From contig NVWL01000021.1 of NCBI GenBank assembly GCA_002733645.1, positions 1-62,603 on the forward strand: a DNA stretch of 62,603 bases, given 5' to 3'. This DNA is from Oceanobacter sp. (GTDB lineage Bacteria > Pseudomonadota > Gammaproteobacteria > Pseudomonadales > Oceanobacteraceae). The translations under genes and the position numbers were made by a program. The notes below the pieces were generated by a model that saw nothing but the letters and a program-made list of their open reading frames with translations, did not search any database and had not been told where the DNA came from. Within the stretch, counting starts at the first letter, position 1. Each line of letters starts with the position of its first letter. Positions 34,543-42,680 of this stretch are shown here, piece after piece.

Positions 34543-35547
34543 ATGAAACTCACCAAGCTTTTGCTGGTAGTCAGCATGATTGCAATGTCTGGCTGCGCTT
34601 ACTTTGGTCTGGGCTCCCGACCGCTTTCAGAGTTAACAGAAAAATATACCGACGAATCGTCTAAATTTGTGGCCGTTGATAGCGTGGTTATGCACTATCA
34701 AGACGAAGGTTTCGGCGACCCAATACTTATGCTTCATGGTGAACACTCGTCGCTGCACGTGTGGGACGCATGGGCTGATCGTATGAAAAACGACTTTCGC
34801 GTTATTCGCTTGGATCTTCCCGGTCATGGCCTAACCGGCCCAGATGAATCCACAGACACTTACGACCTTGAATACATGACGGCTAAAGTAGAAGCCTTCA
34901 TGGATAAGCTAGGCCTAGATGACGTTCAACTAGTGGGTGCCTCTTACGGTGGCTTTATCGCTTGGAATTTCGCGAAAGAAAATCCTGACCGTGTTACTAG
35001 CATGGTATTGGTTGACTCGACGGGCTTCGATCAAGACGTACACCCAGTATTAGGTTACAACACCATTCCTTTGCTTGCGGGTTTAAACTCGTGGACGCTA
35101 CCGCGTTACAAAGTGAAAGATCGCCTAGAGACGATGTTTGCTGATGATGAAAAAATCACCAAAGACATCGTGCGTCGCAACCAAGATATGATGCTGCGCA
35201 AAGGCAATCGCTCTGCGTTTATTAAAGTGGCTCGCAGTATGGAAGATCAGCTTGAAGAAGGTAACAATGAAAGCGATCGTATTAAGTACATTCAAACCCC
35301 AACACTGGTTATGTGGGGTGAGCAAGACGAATGGACGCCAGAGCGCATCATGAAAGAATTCAAAGTGAACCTACCAAACGCCACCTTTGTGTCGTATGAA
35401 GTAGTAGGTCACTTACCGATGGAAGAATTACCTCGTCAATCGGCACGTGATGCTTATAACTACCTATTAAATGGTGAGTTAGGTGCATTACCGGGTGAAC
35501 AAGAACAAGGCTGGATTGTTCCAGGTAATCCTCGCAAAGGCTGGTAA
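34543..35547 (+). CDS. Alpha/beta-hydrolase lipoprotein, 334 aa
   Basis: A lipobox MSGC at residues 15-18 predicts lipid anchoring. The alpha/beta-hydrolase fold has HGEHSSLHVWDAW (oxyanion region), LVGASYGGF with the nucleophile serine near residue 127, an aspartate in WGEQDEW near 260, and the histidine in GHLPMEELP near 290. It probably hydrolyses an ester or related substrate in the periplasm. ATG at 34543 follows CCGGGGATCACG. It ends before a strong terminator. Confidence 0.9.
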   Translation: MKLTKLLLVVSMIAMSGCAYFGLGSRPLSELTEKYTDESSKFVAVDSVVMHYQDEGFGDPILMLHGEHSSLHVWDAWADRMKNDFRVIRLDLPGHGLTGPDESTDTYDLEYMTAKVEAFMDKLGLDDVQLVGASYGGFIAWNFAKENPDRVTSMVLVDSTGFDQDVHPVLGYNTIPLLAGLNSWTLPRYKVKDRLETMFADDEKITKDIVRRNQDMMLRKGNRSAFIKVARSMEDQLEEGNNESDRIKYIQTPTLVMWGEQDEWTPERIMKEFKVNLPNATFVSYEVVGHLPMEELPRQSARDAYNYLLNGELGALPGEQEQGWIVPGNPRKGW

Positions 35548-35568
35548 GCAGTTAGCTTTTGGTATTTT

Positions 35569-35604
35569 AAAACCCCTCAGGTGCTTTTGCTCTGAGGGGT
35601 TTTT
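35569..35604 (+). terminator. Rho-independent terminator after the hydrolase gene
   Basis: AAAACCCCTCAG / CTGAGGGGTTTTT with an 11-base loop, 21 bases after the stop codon. Confidence 0.9.
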
Positions 35605-35725
35605 CATTTTATGGACAATTAATACGTGATTCTCTTAGTAGCATTAGGTCACGACTGGAAGCGGCGTATCCCTTGCTGTAATCTGCAAACAATCACAAAA
35701 AACGATCAGATTAAAAGGAGATGGG

Positions 35726-37189
35726 GTGAATACCATCGTCTGGTACGACTACGAAACATTTGGTGCTAACCCTGCTTGGGATCGTCCGGCGCAGTTTGCA
35801 TCCATCCGCACCGATGAAGACCTCAACGAAATCGAAGCGCCGGTAGAGCTTTTTTGTCGCTTATCAGACGACTACTTACCGCATCCCCAAGCCGTTTTGA
35901 TCACAGGTATTACGCCGCAAGATTGTCAAAGCAGGGGTATTCCAGAGACTGAATTCATCGGTCGTATTAACGAAGTATTTAGCCAACCGGGCACCTGCTC
36001 GGCGGGATACAACAGCATTCGTTTTGACGACGAAGTGACTCGCTATACCTTGTATCGTAATTTTTACGATCCTTACGCGCGAGAATGGCAAAATGGCAAC
36101 TCGCGTTGGGACATTCTTGATGTTGCCCGCTGCGCCTATGCACTTCGCCCAGAAGGCATTGAGTGGCCAAAAAACGAAGATGGCCGTGTGAGTTTTAAGC
36201 TTGAACACTTAACCGCCGCCAATGGCCTAGATCATGGTAAAGCTCACGATGCGGTATCGGATGTGCGCGCAACCATTGCCTTGGCGCGACTGATTAAAGA
36301 GAAACAACCAAAGTTATACCGTTATCTATATCAACATCGTAGTAAGCATGCGTTGGGTGATCTTGTGGATGCGACGAATCACAAGCCGTTGATGCATGTG
36401 AGTGGAATGTATCCGGTGGAGCGGGGCTGCATGACGGTGATTGCACCTTTGTGTTGGCACCCCACTAATAAAAACAGCTTTATTGCTTGGGATTTAACGG
36501 TAGACCCAACGCCATTGTTTGAACTGACCCCAGAAGAAATCCAGCAGCGCGTATTTACCCGTGCCGCCGATATGCCAGAAGGCATGGAGCGTTTGCCGTT
36601 AAAAGAAATACACATCAACAAAGCGCCGGTGCTGGCACCTGCCAAAACCCTCACACCAGATCAAGCAGAACGCTGGAATATAAGTGGTGAAGTGCTGCGC
36701 ACGCATCTAGGCGTGCTCCGTAGTGGCGCTCTTCGTAATGGTGAGACTTTAGCTGAGAAACTCGGCGCGGTATTTTCTGGTCGGGACTTTGGTGAAGTCA
36801 GTGATGTGGATGGTCGTTTATACGATGCATTCTTCTCCAACAGCGACAAGCATGTGATGGACGAACTGCACCAAATGAGCGATTGGGATTTAGCCGATTG
36901 GGCAGCACCGTTTCAAGATTCACGCGGTGAAGAAATGCTGTTCCGCTATCGTGCTCGTAATTACCCGGACACACTCAACGAAGACGAACGAGAGCGCTGG
37001 GAACTGCACCGAGCCTCACGCTTAATGAATGGCGTGGCAGGCAAGCCTGTACTCACCTTTGCTGAGTTCGCGCCGTTATTAGAACAGGCTGCCATGAGTG
37101 TGGCGAATGACCCCAATCCGAATAAATTACAGTGGATTCACGAGCTGCAGCTATATGCTGAGTCGATTTTTCCAGTGACGGATTACTAA
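35726..37189 (+). CDS. sbcB: Exodeoxyribonuclease I
   Basis: A 3'-to-5' single-strand DNA exonuclease of the DEDDh type, used in recombination and mismatch repair. The first acidic pair is in WYDYETFG at residues 5-12. YNSIRFDDEVTRYTLYRNFYDPY and KAHDAVSDVRATIALA (the HxxxxD of Exo III motif) complete the active site. The SH3-like and C-terminal exonuclease I domains follow, with normal total length 487. The start is GTG, set by AAAAGGAGAT. The PaaI-type gene starts four bases after its stop and is probably cotranscribed. Confidence 0.95.
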   Translation: MNTIVWYDYETFGANPAWDRPAQFASIRTDEDLNEIEAPVELFCRLSDDYLPHPQAVLITGITPQDCQSRGIPETEFIGRINEVFSQPGTCSAGYNSIRFDDEVTRYTLYRNFYDPYAREWQNGNSRWDILDVARCAYALRPEGIEWPKNEDGRVSFKLEHLTAANGLDHGKAHDAVSDVRATIALARLIKEKQPKLYRYLYQHRSKHALGDLVDATNHKPLMHVSGMYPVERGCMTVIAPLCWHPTNKNSFIAWDLTVDPTPLFELTPEEIQQRVFTRAADMPEGMERLPLKEIHINKAPVLAPAKTLTPDQAERWNISGEVLRTHLGVLRSGALRNGETLAEKLGAVFSGRDFGEVSDVDGRLYDAFFSNSDKHVMDELHQMSDWDLADWAAPFQDSRGEEMLFRYRARNYPDTLNEDERERWELHRASRLMNGVAGKPVLTFAEFAPLLEQAAMSVANDPNPNKLQWIHELQLYAESIFPVTDY

Positions 37190-37193
37190 CCCT

Positions 37194-37583
37194 ATGGACG
37201 CTCGTCTGCAGAAAGTCGTTGATCATCCGCTGCATCAATTTCTTGGTGTCATGGATATCGTCTCTCACGAAGGTTGCGGTGAACTGACCATTACCGTGAC
37301 GGATAATTTAGTGAACCCGGCTGGATTGTTTCATGGCGGAGTGGTTTACGTGTTAAGTGACGTGTGTGCGTATGCCGGTTTATTGAGTTTGCTTAAGGAC
37401 ACAGAGGAAGCCGTGACACACGATCTGCATATCTCAGTCATGCGCTCAGCAAAGATGGGTGACAAAGTAGTGTTTAAATCGGAAGTCGTTAAACAGGGCC
37501 GCCAAGTATGCTTTTTAAACGTAACGGCCACCGTCAATGATAAAACGATTGCTACCGCGCGGGTGACAAAGAGTATTATTTAG
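37194..37583 (+). CDS. PaaI-family hotdog thioesterase
   Basis: The 129-residue hotdog protein has NPAGLFHGGVVYVLSDVCAYAG (about residues 41-62), the PaaI signature with HGG and the Asp/Ser pair, and a typical second half (DLHISVMRSAKMGDKVVF). It hydrolyses acyl-CoA thioesters, substrate unknown. Its end overlaps the convergent toxin remnant by eight bases. Confidence 0.9.
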   Translation: MDARLQKVVDHPLHQFLGVMDIVSHEGCGELTITVTDNLVNPAGLFHGGVVYVLSDVCAYAGLLSLLKDTEEAVTHDLHISVMRSAKMGDKVVFKSEVVKQGRQVCFLNVTATVNDKTIATARVTKSII

Positions 37584-37891
37584 TCCTATTGATCCAGTAG
37601 TTTGGCTGCCGATGATGGTGCGCAACGGCTAGAATGATGATTTCATTGCTTCTAGGTAACACGATCAACGAAAAAGGAAATCTATGCAGGATAAGGCGTT
37701 TCGCGCCTTTTACGCCAGCGCTGCCATAGATGGGAACAAGCGGAGGAGAGTCTTCTTTTAGTAACTGCAAGGCACTGTCAACTGAGTTGTAGAGTTTAGT
37801 GCCGAGACCTCTGCATTCGGTCTCATACCAATTAACCGCATGCTTGAACTCTTCAGCAGCTTCCTTGCTAAATCGAATTCTTTATATTCAG
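37576..37891 (-). pseudogene. RelE/ParE family toxin, broken at its 5' end
   Basis: Translation of the whole stretch gives a complete ParE-type body: IRFSKEAAEEFKHAVNWYE, then LGTKLYNSVDSALQLL, FPFSLIVL and the end IILAVAHHHRQPNYW. Directly before IRF the frame meets TAA at 37882-37884, and no ATG, GTG or TTG lies between that stop and the conserved N-terminus; the first usable codon is a TTG at 37770 that would drop the first third. Removing one A in AAAGAATTCG would restore an opening NIKIRFSKEA after the antitoxin. A single frameshift has therefore probably silenced the toxin. Confidence 0.8.
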
Positions 37892-37898
37892 AAATGTC

Positions 37899-38132
37899 CT
37901 AGATATTTAGGCCTTTTTTTACATCGGTCATCACGTCACCAGCATTAAGTAATTGAGCCTCGCCGGATTCAATTTCGTTGATTCTTCTGCAGATTTCAAT
38001 ATCCCAAGCTTTGCTAACGTCCAGCTTTTCATCGCCATCAAGGCTATCAAGAAGGTCTTTAGCAAGCTTGGCGCGATCACGCTCAGGCAGTGCAAGCGCA
38101 TCATATTTTATGTTTGCCAGTTCATTAGGCAT
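37899..38132 (-). CDS. Addiction-module antitoxin (Unstab_antitox, TIGR02574 type)
   Basis: The 77-residue protein has the family layout: ALALPERDRAKLAKDLLDSL, then VSKAWDIEICRRINEIESGEAQ and a short tail. Members neutralise ParE/RelE toxins encoded just downstream, here nine bases on. ATG at 38132 is set by TTGAGGT upstream, rather than the in-frame TTG at 38147. It is intact while its toxin is broken, so it may persist as a relic or protect against a related toxin elsewhere. Confidence 0.88.
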   Translation of the reverse strand: MPNELANIKYDALALPERDRAKLAKDLLDSLDGDEKLDVSKAWDIEICRRINEIESGEAQLLNAGDVMTDVKKGLNI

Positions 38133-38234
38133 GGTTATATACCTCAAATAGGATTGTATGATTTTCGTTCAATCAGCGTTTCATAGCAAGTTCAATGCGA
38201 TGGGGCAATTCACTCAGTAAAGCCTTGTTGGTTG

Positions 38235-38918
38235 TTAACCGTGCTCGCGTGGTCCCACCGACCACGCCAATATCTGGCTGAGTTCGCTTAAGCTAAAGCC
38301 CGTTTCATCGCGCCAGCGGTCGGTCGCTTCTTGCAGTTTTTTCCAGCTCGCTTTTGAGCTCGGTACACCGTCGATCACGCCCATACTGGTTAACGCCAAA
38401 ATCATATCGCCGCTGAACATCAAGGTATCCACCCCCATGCGACGTAAAAATACTTGTCCGGTACGACCACCGCCACGGGTACTACGGCGACGAAACTCAG
38501 CTAAATTCGTGGCGTAGTCTTCAGGTTTCCATGTTGCAAACCAAGCCGCCGCGCTGCCATGTTCATGCTGGAGGTCAGTAAAGAATAGGGCGTTTTCATA
38601 CACCGCATTGATCTTCGCCATATGGCGTATGATGGACGCATCCTGCATAAACTTTTCGTACTGCTCCTGCGGCCACATCACCAAAACATCAGGGCGGAAA
38701 TTGCAGAACACCTCTTCAAAACGCGGCCATTTGTTCTCTACCACCGTCCAATTAAAACCCGCCTGAAACACACACTGAGAAAGCACCGACAACCAGCGGT
38801 CGTCAGGAATTTTCGCCAACTTAGCCGCAGGCAAAGGCTTACTGATATGCGCTAACCTCAACTTAAAGTCAGGATGTTTGGCTTCGGCTTGTTCAAGGTA
38901 ATGGCTAAAAGAGAGCAC
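38235..38918 (-). CDS. DNA-3-methyladenine glycosylase I family protein (Tag-like)
   Basis: The 227-residue protein shows the adenine glycosylase I fold: DDRWLSVLSQCVFQAGFNWTVVENKWPRFEEVFCNF near residues 39-74, then IIRHMAKINAVYENA and the C-terminal helix-hairpin region with GVDTLMFSGDMILALTSMGVID. The E. coli Tag zinc ligands at the ends are not evident, so this belongs to the shorter Tag-like group common in Pseudomonas relatives. A role in removing alkylated adenine is likely but not certain. Confidence 0.83.
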   Translation of the reverse strand: MLSFSHYLEQAEAKHPDFKLRLAHISKPLPAAKLAKIPDDRWLSVLSQCVFQAGFNWTVVENKWPRFEEVFCNFRPDVLVMWPQEQYEKFMQDASIIRHMAKINAVYENALFFTDLQHEHGSAAAWFATWKPEDYATNLAEFRRRSTRGGGRTGQVFLRRMGVDTLMFSGDMILALTSMGVIDGVPSSKASWKKLQEATDRWRDETGFSLSELSQILAWSVGPREHG

Positions 38919-38980
38919 TGTGGTGTCCGCTATTGGAATCGGGAAGCCAGTTTATCAAGCTGCGGCTTAGGAGCAAGGCG

Positions 38981-39697
38981 CTAGCTGTTTTTTAAATGAT
39001 GCGCATGGCGACATACTTCTTTGGCGGGTAATGGCCCGCCGTGGCCCATATAAAAAGTGGTATGCCCAGAGTCAGCCAACTTGAGTAAAGCATTCCCAAC
39101 AGCCTGAGGATCATCTTCAAAAGGTGGTTGTTTTGCTCGCCCGGTAAACATAATGCCACCGAGTAAAATACCCGAGGCAATCAAATCACCGACAAGGGCC
39201 GACTTATTATCCAGCAATACAGAGAGCGAGCCTTGAGTATGGCCGGGGGTGTGAACGACAGACCCGTTAAAACCATAAGATGAAAGATCCAACGTTTCAC
39301 CATGCGTTAGCAAAATATCCGGTTCAAACGGCGTGTACGGCTCAAACATTAACCCCGTTTTAATAAACAACTTACCAAACCAACCCGTTGCACAAAACGT
39401 CATCGGCTTTTCGCGGCGGTAATAAGGCAAGTCATCAGCATGCGCAACAATAGGTGCCCCAGATAAGGTTTTAAGTGTGGCGGCATTCCCTGCGTGATCA
39501 ACATGCGCATGAGTAATAACAATCAGCTTTATATCGTTATAATTTAAACCAATATCACTCAACGCTTTCGCGACATGGCGCTCGGAGCCGGGTAATCCGG
39601 CATCCACCAAAATCGCTTTTTTAGAATCATGAATTAAATGAGCATTCACCAGCCCCAGTGGTAATATCGACACACGCTTAATTTGAATGTCATGCAT
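38981..39697 (-). CDS. MBL-fold metallo-hydrolase
   Basis: The zinc-binding motif is THAHVDHAGN (HxHxDH, about residues 57-66), with further ligands in HTPGHTQGS and the aspartate in LVGDLIASG, and a final histidine in YMGHGGPLP. The 238-residue form is typical for glyoxalase-II-like hydrolases. Start at 39697 is preferred over 39757 because the conserved domain begins at once with MHDIQIKRVSILPLG. It lies divergent from an HxlR regulator, a common arrangement for electrophile or thiol stress. Confidence 0.88.
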   Translation of the reverse strand: MHDIQIKRVSILPLGLVNAHLIHDSKKAILVDAGLPGSERHVAKALSDIGLNYNDIKLIVITHAHVDHAGNAATLKTLSGAPIVAHADDLPYYRREKPMTFCATGWFGKLFIKTGLMFEPYTPFEPDILLTHGETLDLSSYGFNGSVVHTPGHTQGSLSVLLDNKSALVGDLIASGILLGGIMFTGRAKQPPFEDDPQAVGNALLKLADSGHTTFYMGHGGPLPAKEVCRHAHHLKNS

Positions 39698-39822
39698 AAC
39701 GAATTCCGTATTCGATTGAATAACCGACATCATTACTGCATAAAAGAAAGGCCACAAGACGGCACTTTTTGGTGCCCCTAGTTGAGTAGGTCTAGAAAAG
39801 TAGGTCTAGAAAGGAGGGCGCA

Positions 39823-40158
39823 ATGACTAAGGAAGTGATCAGGCCGTGGCACATCGACAATCCACAATCTTGCCCTATGGTCGTGACGGTTAACGTCATT
39901 GGCGGCAAATGGAAACCCATCATCCTGCACATGCTCTCTACTGGAATAATGCGACACAGCAAGCTGAAACGAAATATTCCCCCAATCAGCCAAAAAGTAC
40001 TCACCCAACAACTACGTGAATTAGAAGACGACGGCGTTGTTGTGCGTACTGTCTATCCGGAAGTGCCGCCTAAAGTAGATTATGGATTGACCGAGAAAGG
40101 GCAGAAGCTAGTGCCGGTATTGAATGCGCTGTATGAGTGGGGGGAGGCGAATCAGTGA
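39823..40158 (+). CDS. HxlR family transcriptional regulator
   Basis: A winged-helix protein of 111 residues. The family signature CPMVVTVNVIGGKWKPIILHML starts at residue 14, with the redox-active cysteine position typical of HxlR, followed by FSKLK-like HSKLKRNIPPISQKVLTQQLRELEDDGVV and YGLTEKGQ. It probably controls the divergent MBL hydrolase across 125 bases. ATG at 39823 follows AAAGGAGGGCGCA, an ideal ribosome site. Confidence 0.92.
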   Translation: MTKEVIRPWHIDNPQSCPMVVTVNVIGGKWKPIILHMLSTGIMRHSKLKRNIPPISQKVLTQQLRELEDDGVVVRTVYPEVPPKVDYGLTEKGQKLVPVLNALYEWGEANQ

Positions 40159-40174
40159 CTAATCACTCTCCCAA

Positions 40175-40209
40175 GTAGGTTGTGGTTAGCGCGAAGCGCG
40201 TAACCCAAC
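40175..40209. repeat. REP-like palindrome 4
   Basis: GTAGGTTGTGG then the TTAGCGCGAAGCGCGTAAC core then CCAAC, nearly identical to copy 3 at 25532, although 14.6 kb away. It lies just after the HxlR gene. Confidence 0.85.
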
Positions 40210-40427
40210 ATTTATGACTAGGGCGCTAAGCGCAACTATTTGTATATTTAAAAAAACAAGGCACGCTTTGTATTCATGCTTGCGCGTTATGCCAGAGGGT
40301 AGTAGCTTAAACATCAAACGAATCATGGGCTTGCGCTCAGAGTTACAAAGAGGGGTTTGCAAGTTTACATGCAAGCATTCGCCGAAATAACAGGCTTGCG
40401 CGTTTTTCTAGAAGGGAGTTTTGAGTT

Positions 40428-40871
40428 ATGGATATGAAAAACCGCTCTCTGACAATAAATTTTTCTGCTGTTTTAAGTATTATATTACTCACGCCTTCTT
40501 TTTTGGCTTTCGTTGATATTTACTATTCAATCTATGAGATTTTTTGGCCTGTAATTGAAACAAAATCTGGAAATGCTATAAATATATCCCAAGCCATAGC
40601 CGTTGCCCTTACAAACCAGCTAATTTTTTTAATCATGATCATTCCAGCATTGGTAGCTATATCAGTGATAGTCTTGAAGGTTGGTTTTAATGAGAGGTGG
40701 TATGCTAATTTTTTAAAAATCATGTCGTGGCTAATGATTTTTACATTACCATTCTTTCTGATATGCGGTCTTTTGGTGTTGTTCTTAGCTAAAAGAACTA
40801 AAAAAGTGCATAACAATACGTTGGTGTATAGCTCTGATCTTGCCCCGATAAAACGGATATCAAAGTCATAG
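40428..40871 (+). CDS. Small four-helix membrane protein of unknown function
   Basis: The 147-residue product has hydrophobic segments at about residues 12-33, 56-84 and 100-125, so three or four membrane passes. I recognise no motif. The gene is AT-rich relative to its neighbours, suggesting foreign origin. ATG at 40428 follows GGGAGTTTTGAGTT. A 55-codon gene starts 12 bases after it. Confidence 0.6.
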   Translation: MDMKNRSLTINFSAVLSIILLTPSFLAFVDIYYSIYEIFWPVIETKSGNAINISQAIAVALTNQLIFLIMIIPALVAISVIVLKVGFNERWYANFLKIMSWLMIFTLPFFLICGLLVLFLAKRTKKVHNNTLVYSSDLAPIKRISKS

Positions 40872-40883
40872 GGTTGAGGGATA

Positions 40884-41051
40884 ATGGACGAAAGCCCCAA
40901 TTATTATAAGGCAGTCGAGACGGCTAAGAAGCGTGCTAAAGCACTCTTCGATGATGTCCCTGAGGATGTTCGAAAAGCGCTTGAGAATGAGGTTGTTTTG
41001 GGTACCCCTGAAAATGTAAAAGATCGTAGTGATGAGACAGAGTCGCGCTAA
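40884..41051 (+). CDS. Short acidic hypothetical protein, 55 aa
   Basis: It encodes a charged, helical peptide with NYYKAVETAKKRAKALFDDV and EDVRKALENEVVLGTPENV. The ribosome site GAGGG lies seven bases before ATG at 40884. Its position, 12 bases after the membrane-protein gene, supports a two-gene unit. I do not recognise the family. Confidence 0.5.
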   Translation: MDESPNYYKAVETAKKRAKALFDDVPEDVRKALENEVVLGTPENVKDRSDETESR

Positions 41052-41075
41052 TACTGAAACGCTACTCTTTCGTTC

Positions 41076-42506
41076 TCACCACACCAACCACGCATACCCA
41101 GTTATCACCGCAATACACCCTAAGTTAATCCAAATACCCACGCGCATCATGTCGCTTTGTTGAATAAACCCTGAGCCAAACACGATGGCATTTGGTGGTG
41201 TGGCAACGGGCAGCATAAAGGCACACGACGCCGATATCGCAATTACTGAGGTTAATACTAATGGTGGGATGCCTAAGCTTTCTGCGATGCCTGCAAACAC
41301 GGGAATAAGTAATGCGGCACTGGCGGTGTTGCTGGCGAATTCGGTTAAGAAGACCACAAACGTCACTATGCTTAGCAGTATTAATAGTATGTGGCTGCCC
41401 TGTAAAAAATCGCCAATGGTGTTGGCTAAAAATACGCTGGTGCCGGTGGCTTTAAGTACGGCGCTTAAACATAGGCCGCCGCCAAACAGGAGTAATACGC
41501 TCCAGTCGGTTGTGCGTTCTATATCTTTCCATTTTACGACGCCAAAAAATGTCAGCAGTATGATGGCGTTAATCGCGACCAAGCTATCAAATTTAGATAG
41601 TCCACCGAGTAGTGCATTGATCGGCCCGCTGAATATCCAGCAGAACACGGTAAAAGCAAAAATCAGTAGGGTGATGATTTTTGCCGGTGTCCATTCAAGG
41701 GCGTCATGTTCGACCGAGAATCTATGTTTTAAATCCGGGCGTACCACGATAAAAAGCACAGCGATGGCTAAAGGTAATAGCAGTAATGTGAGTGGTGCGG
41801 CGAGTGTCATCCATTCAACGAAGTTTAAATGGCTCTGCGCGGCGGCAATGGCATTGGGTGGGCTACCGACGATGGTGGCTATGCCGCCAATACTGGCGCA
41901 GTAGGCAATGCCGAGTAATACGAATACATAGGTCGGGCGCTGTTTTATGGGGTCGAGCTGGTGCAGTATGCCCAGTACGAGGGGCAGCATCATGGCGGTG
42001 GTGGCGGTATTACTGATCCACATGGATAGACCTGCCGACACCGCAAACATGAGCAGTACGGCAACACTTAATCGGCCTTTGGCAATATCGAGTACATTAT
42101 TGGCAATCGCGGTATCGAGTTGTTGTGTGTGCAGCGCCGCCGCTAAGGCAAAGCCGCCTAAAAACAGAAATATAATGGGGTTGGCAAAACTACTTAATGC
42201 CTCTGTGGTATCAAATACACCAAACACCACAGCCAGTATGGGCACGAGTAGGGCGGTAATGCTTACGTGCAGTGCTTCGGTCAGCCAAAGAATAGCGATA
42301 AACACTAGAATGCTAAGGCCGGTAACAATTTGAGGCTCAAACGGTAAAAACGCGAGCATTGAGGCGAATAGAAGCAGGTCGCCTAAAACGATGAGGTGTT
42401 TGTGGTTGAATAGGGTAGCTGGTGTTTGTGATTGTTCAGGCTGTGATGACATAACTGATCCGAGTTGTTCTTTTTCTTGTCGATGCCCAAGAATATGGGA
42501 ATTCAT
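41076..42506 (-). CDS. DASS (SLC13) family sodium:dicarboxylate symporter
   Basis: The 476-residue integral membrane protein carries both SNT motifs that bind sodium and substrate in VcINDY-type carriers: [13 protein letters not shown] near residue 165 and [15 protein letters not shown] near 390. About eleven hydrophobic segments are seen. Likely substrates are succinate, malate or other dicarboxylates, maybe sulfate. The N-terminus could also start at 42452. REP palindromes 5 and 6 sit just upstream. Confidence 0.9.
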   Translation of the reverse strand: MNSHILGHRQEKEQLGSVMSSQPEQSQTPATLFNHKHLIVLGDLLLFASMLAFLPFEPQIVTGLSILVFIAILWLTEALHVSITALLVPILAVVFGVFDTTEALSSFANPIIFLFLGGFALAAALHTQQLDTAIANNVLDIAKGRLSVAVLLMFAVSAGLSMWISNTATTAMMLPLVLGILHQLDPIKQRPTYVFVLLGIAYCASIGGIATIVGSPPNAIAAAQSHLNFVEWMTLAAPLTLLLLPLAIAVLFIVVRPDLKHRFSVEHDALEWTPAKIITLLIFAFTVFCWIFSGPINALLGGLSKFDSLVAINAIILLTFFGVVKWKDIERTTDWSVLLLFGGGLCLSAVLKATGTSVFLANTIGDFLQGSHILLILLSIVTFVVFLTEFASNTASAALLIPVFAGIAESLGIPPLVLTSVIAISASCAFMLPVATPPNAIVFGSGFIQQSDMMRVGIWINLGCIAVITGYAWLVW

Positions 42507-42555
42507 GCGATTAAGAAATGCCTCGGATCAAGTGTATATTGATTTAGGTTTTTAA

Positions 42556-42654
42556 GTTGGGTTACGCGCTTCGCGCTAACCCAACCTACGGGTTCGGATA
42601 ATTTAATATTTAAAATCGGGGTAGGTTGGGTTAGCGCGAAGCGCGTAACCCAAC
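42556..42654. repeat. REP-like palindromes 5 and 6, inverted pair (BIME-like)
   Basis: 42556-42589 reads GTTGGGTTACGCGC.. and 42621-42654 is the same unit reversed (GTAGGTTGGG, TTAGCGCGAAGCGCGTAAC, CCAAC). Each unit is itself palindromic. The pair lies between the DASS and dbpA genes, a typical intergenic REP position. Confidence 0.9.
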
Positions 42655-42680
42655 AAACTCAAACTCGATGTAGGTATTTT

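Noticed and set aside
37576-37770. A 64-residue protein from the TTG at 37770
   Set aside because: It would be only the C-terminal two thirds of a ParE toxin, without the first helix; a broken gene explains it better.
38150-38234. A possible C-terminal extension of the Tag-like protein in another frame (ALLSELPHRIELAMKR)
   Set aside because: About 22 codons only, no known homology, and the protein already has the family's usual length.
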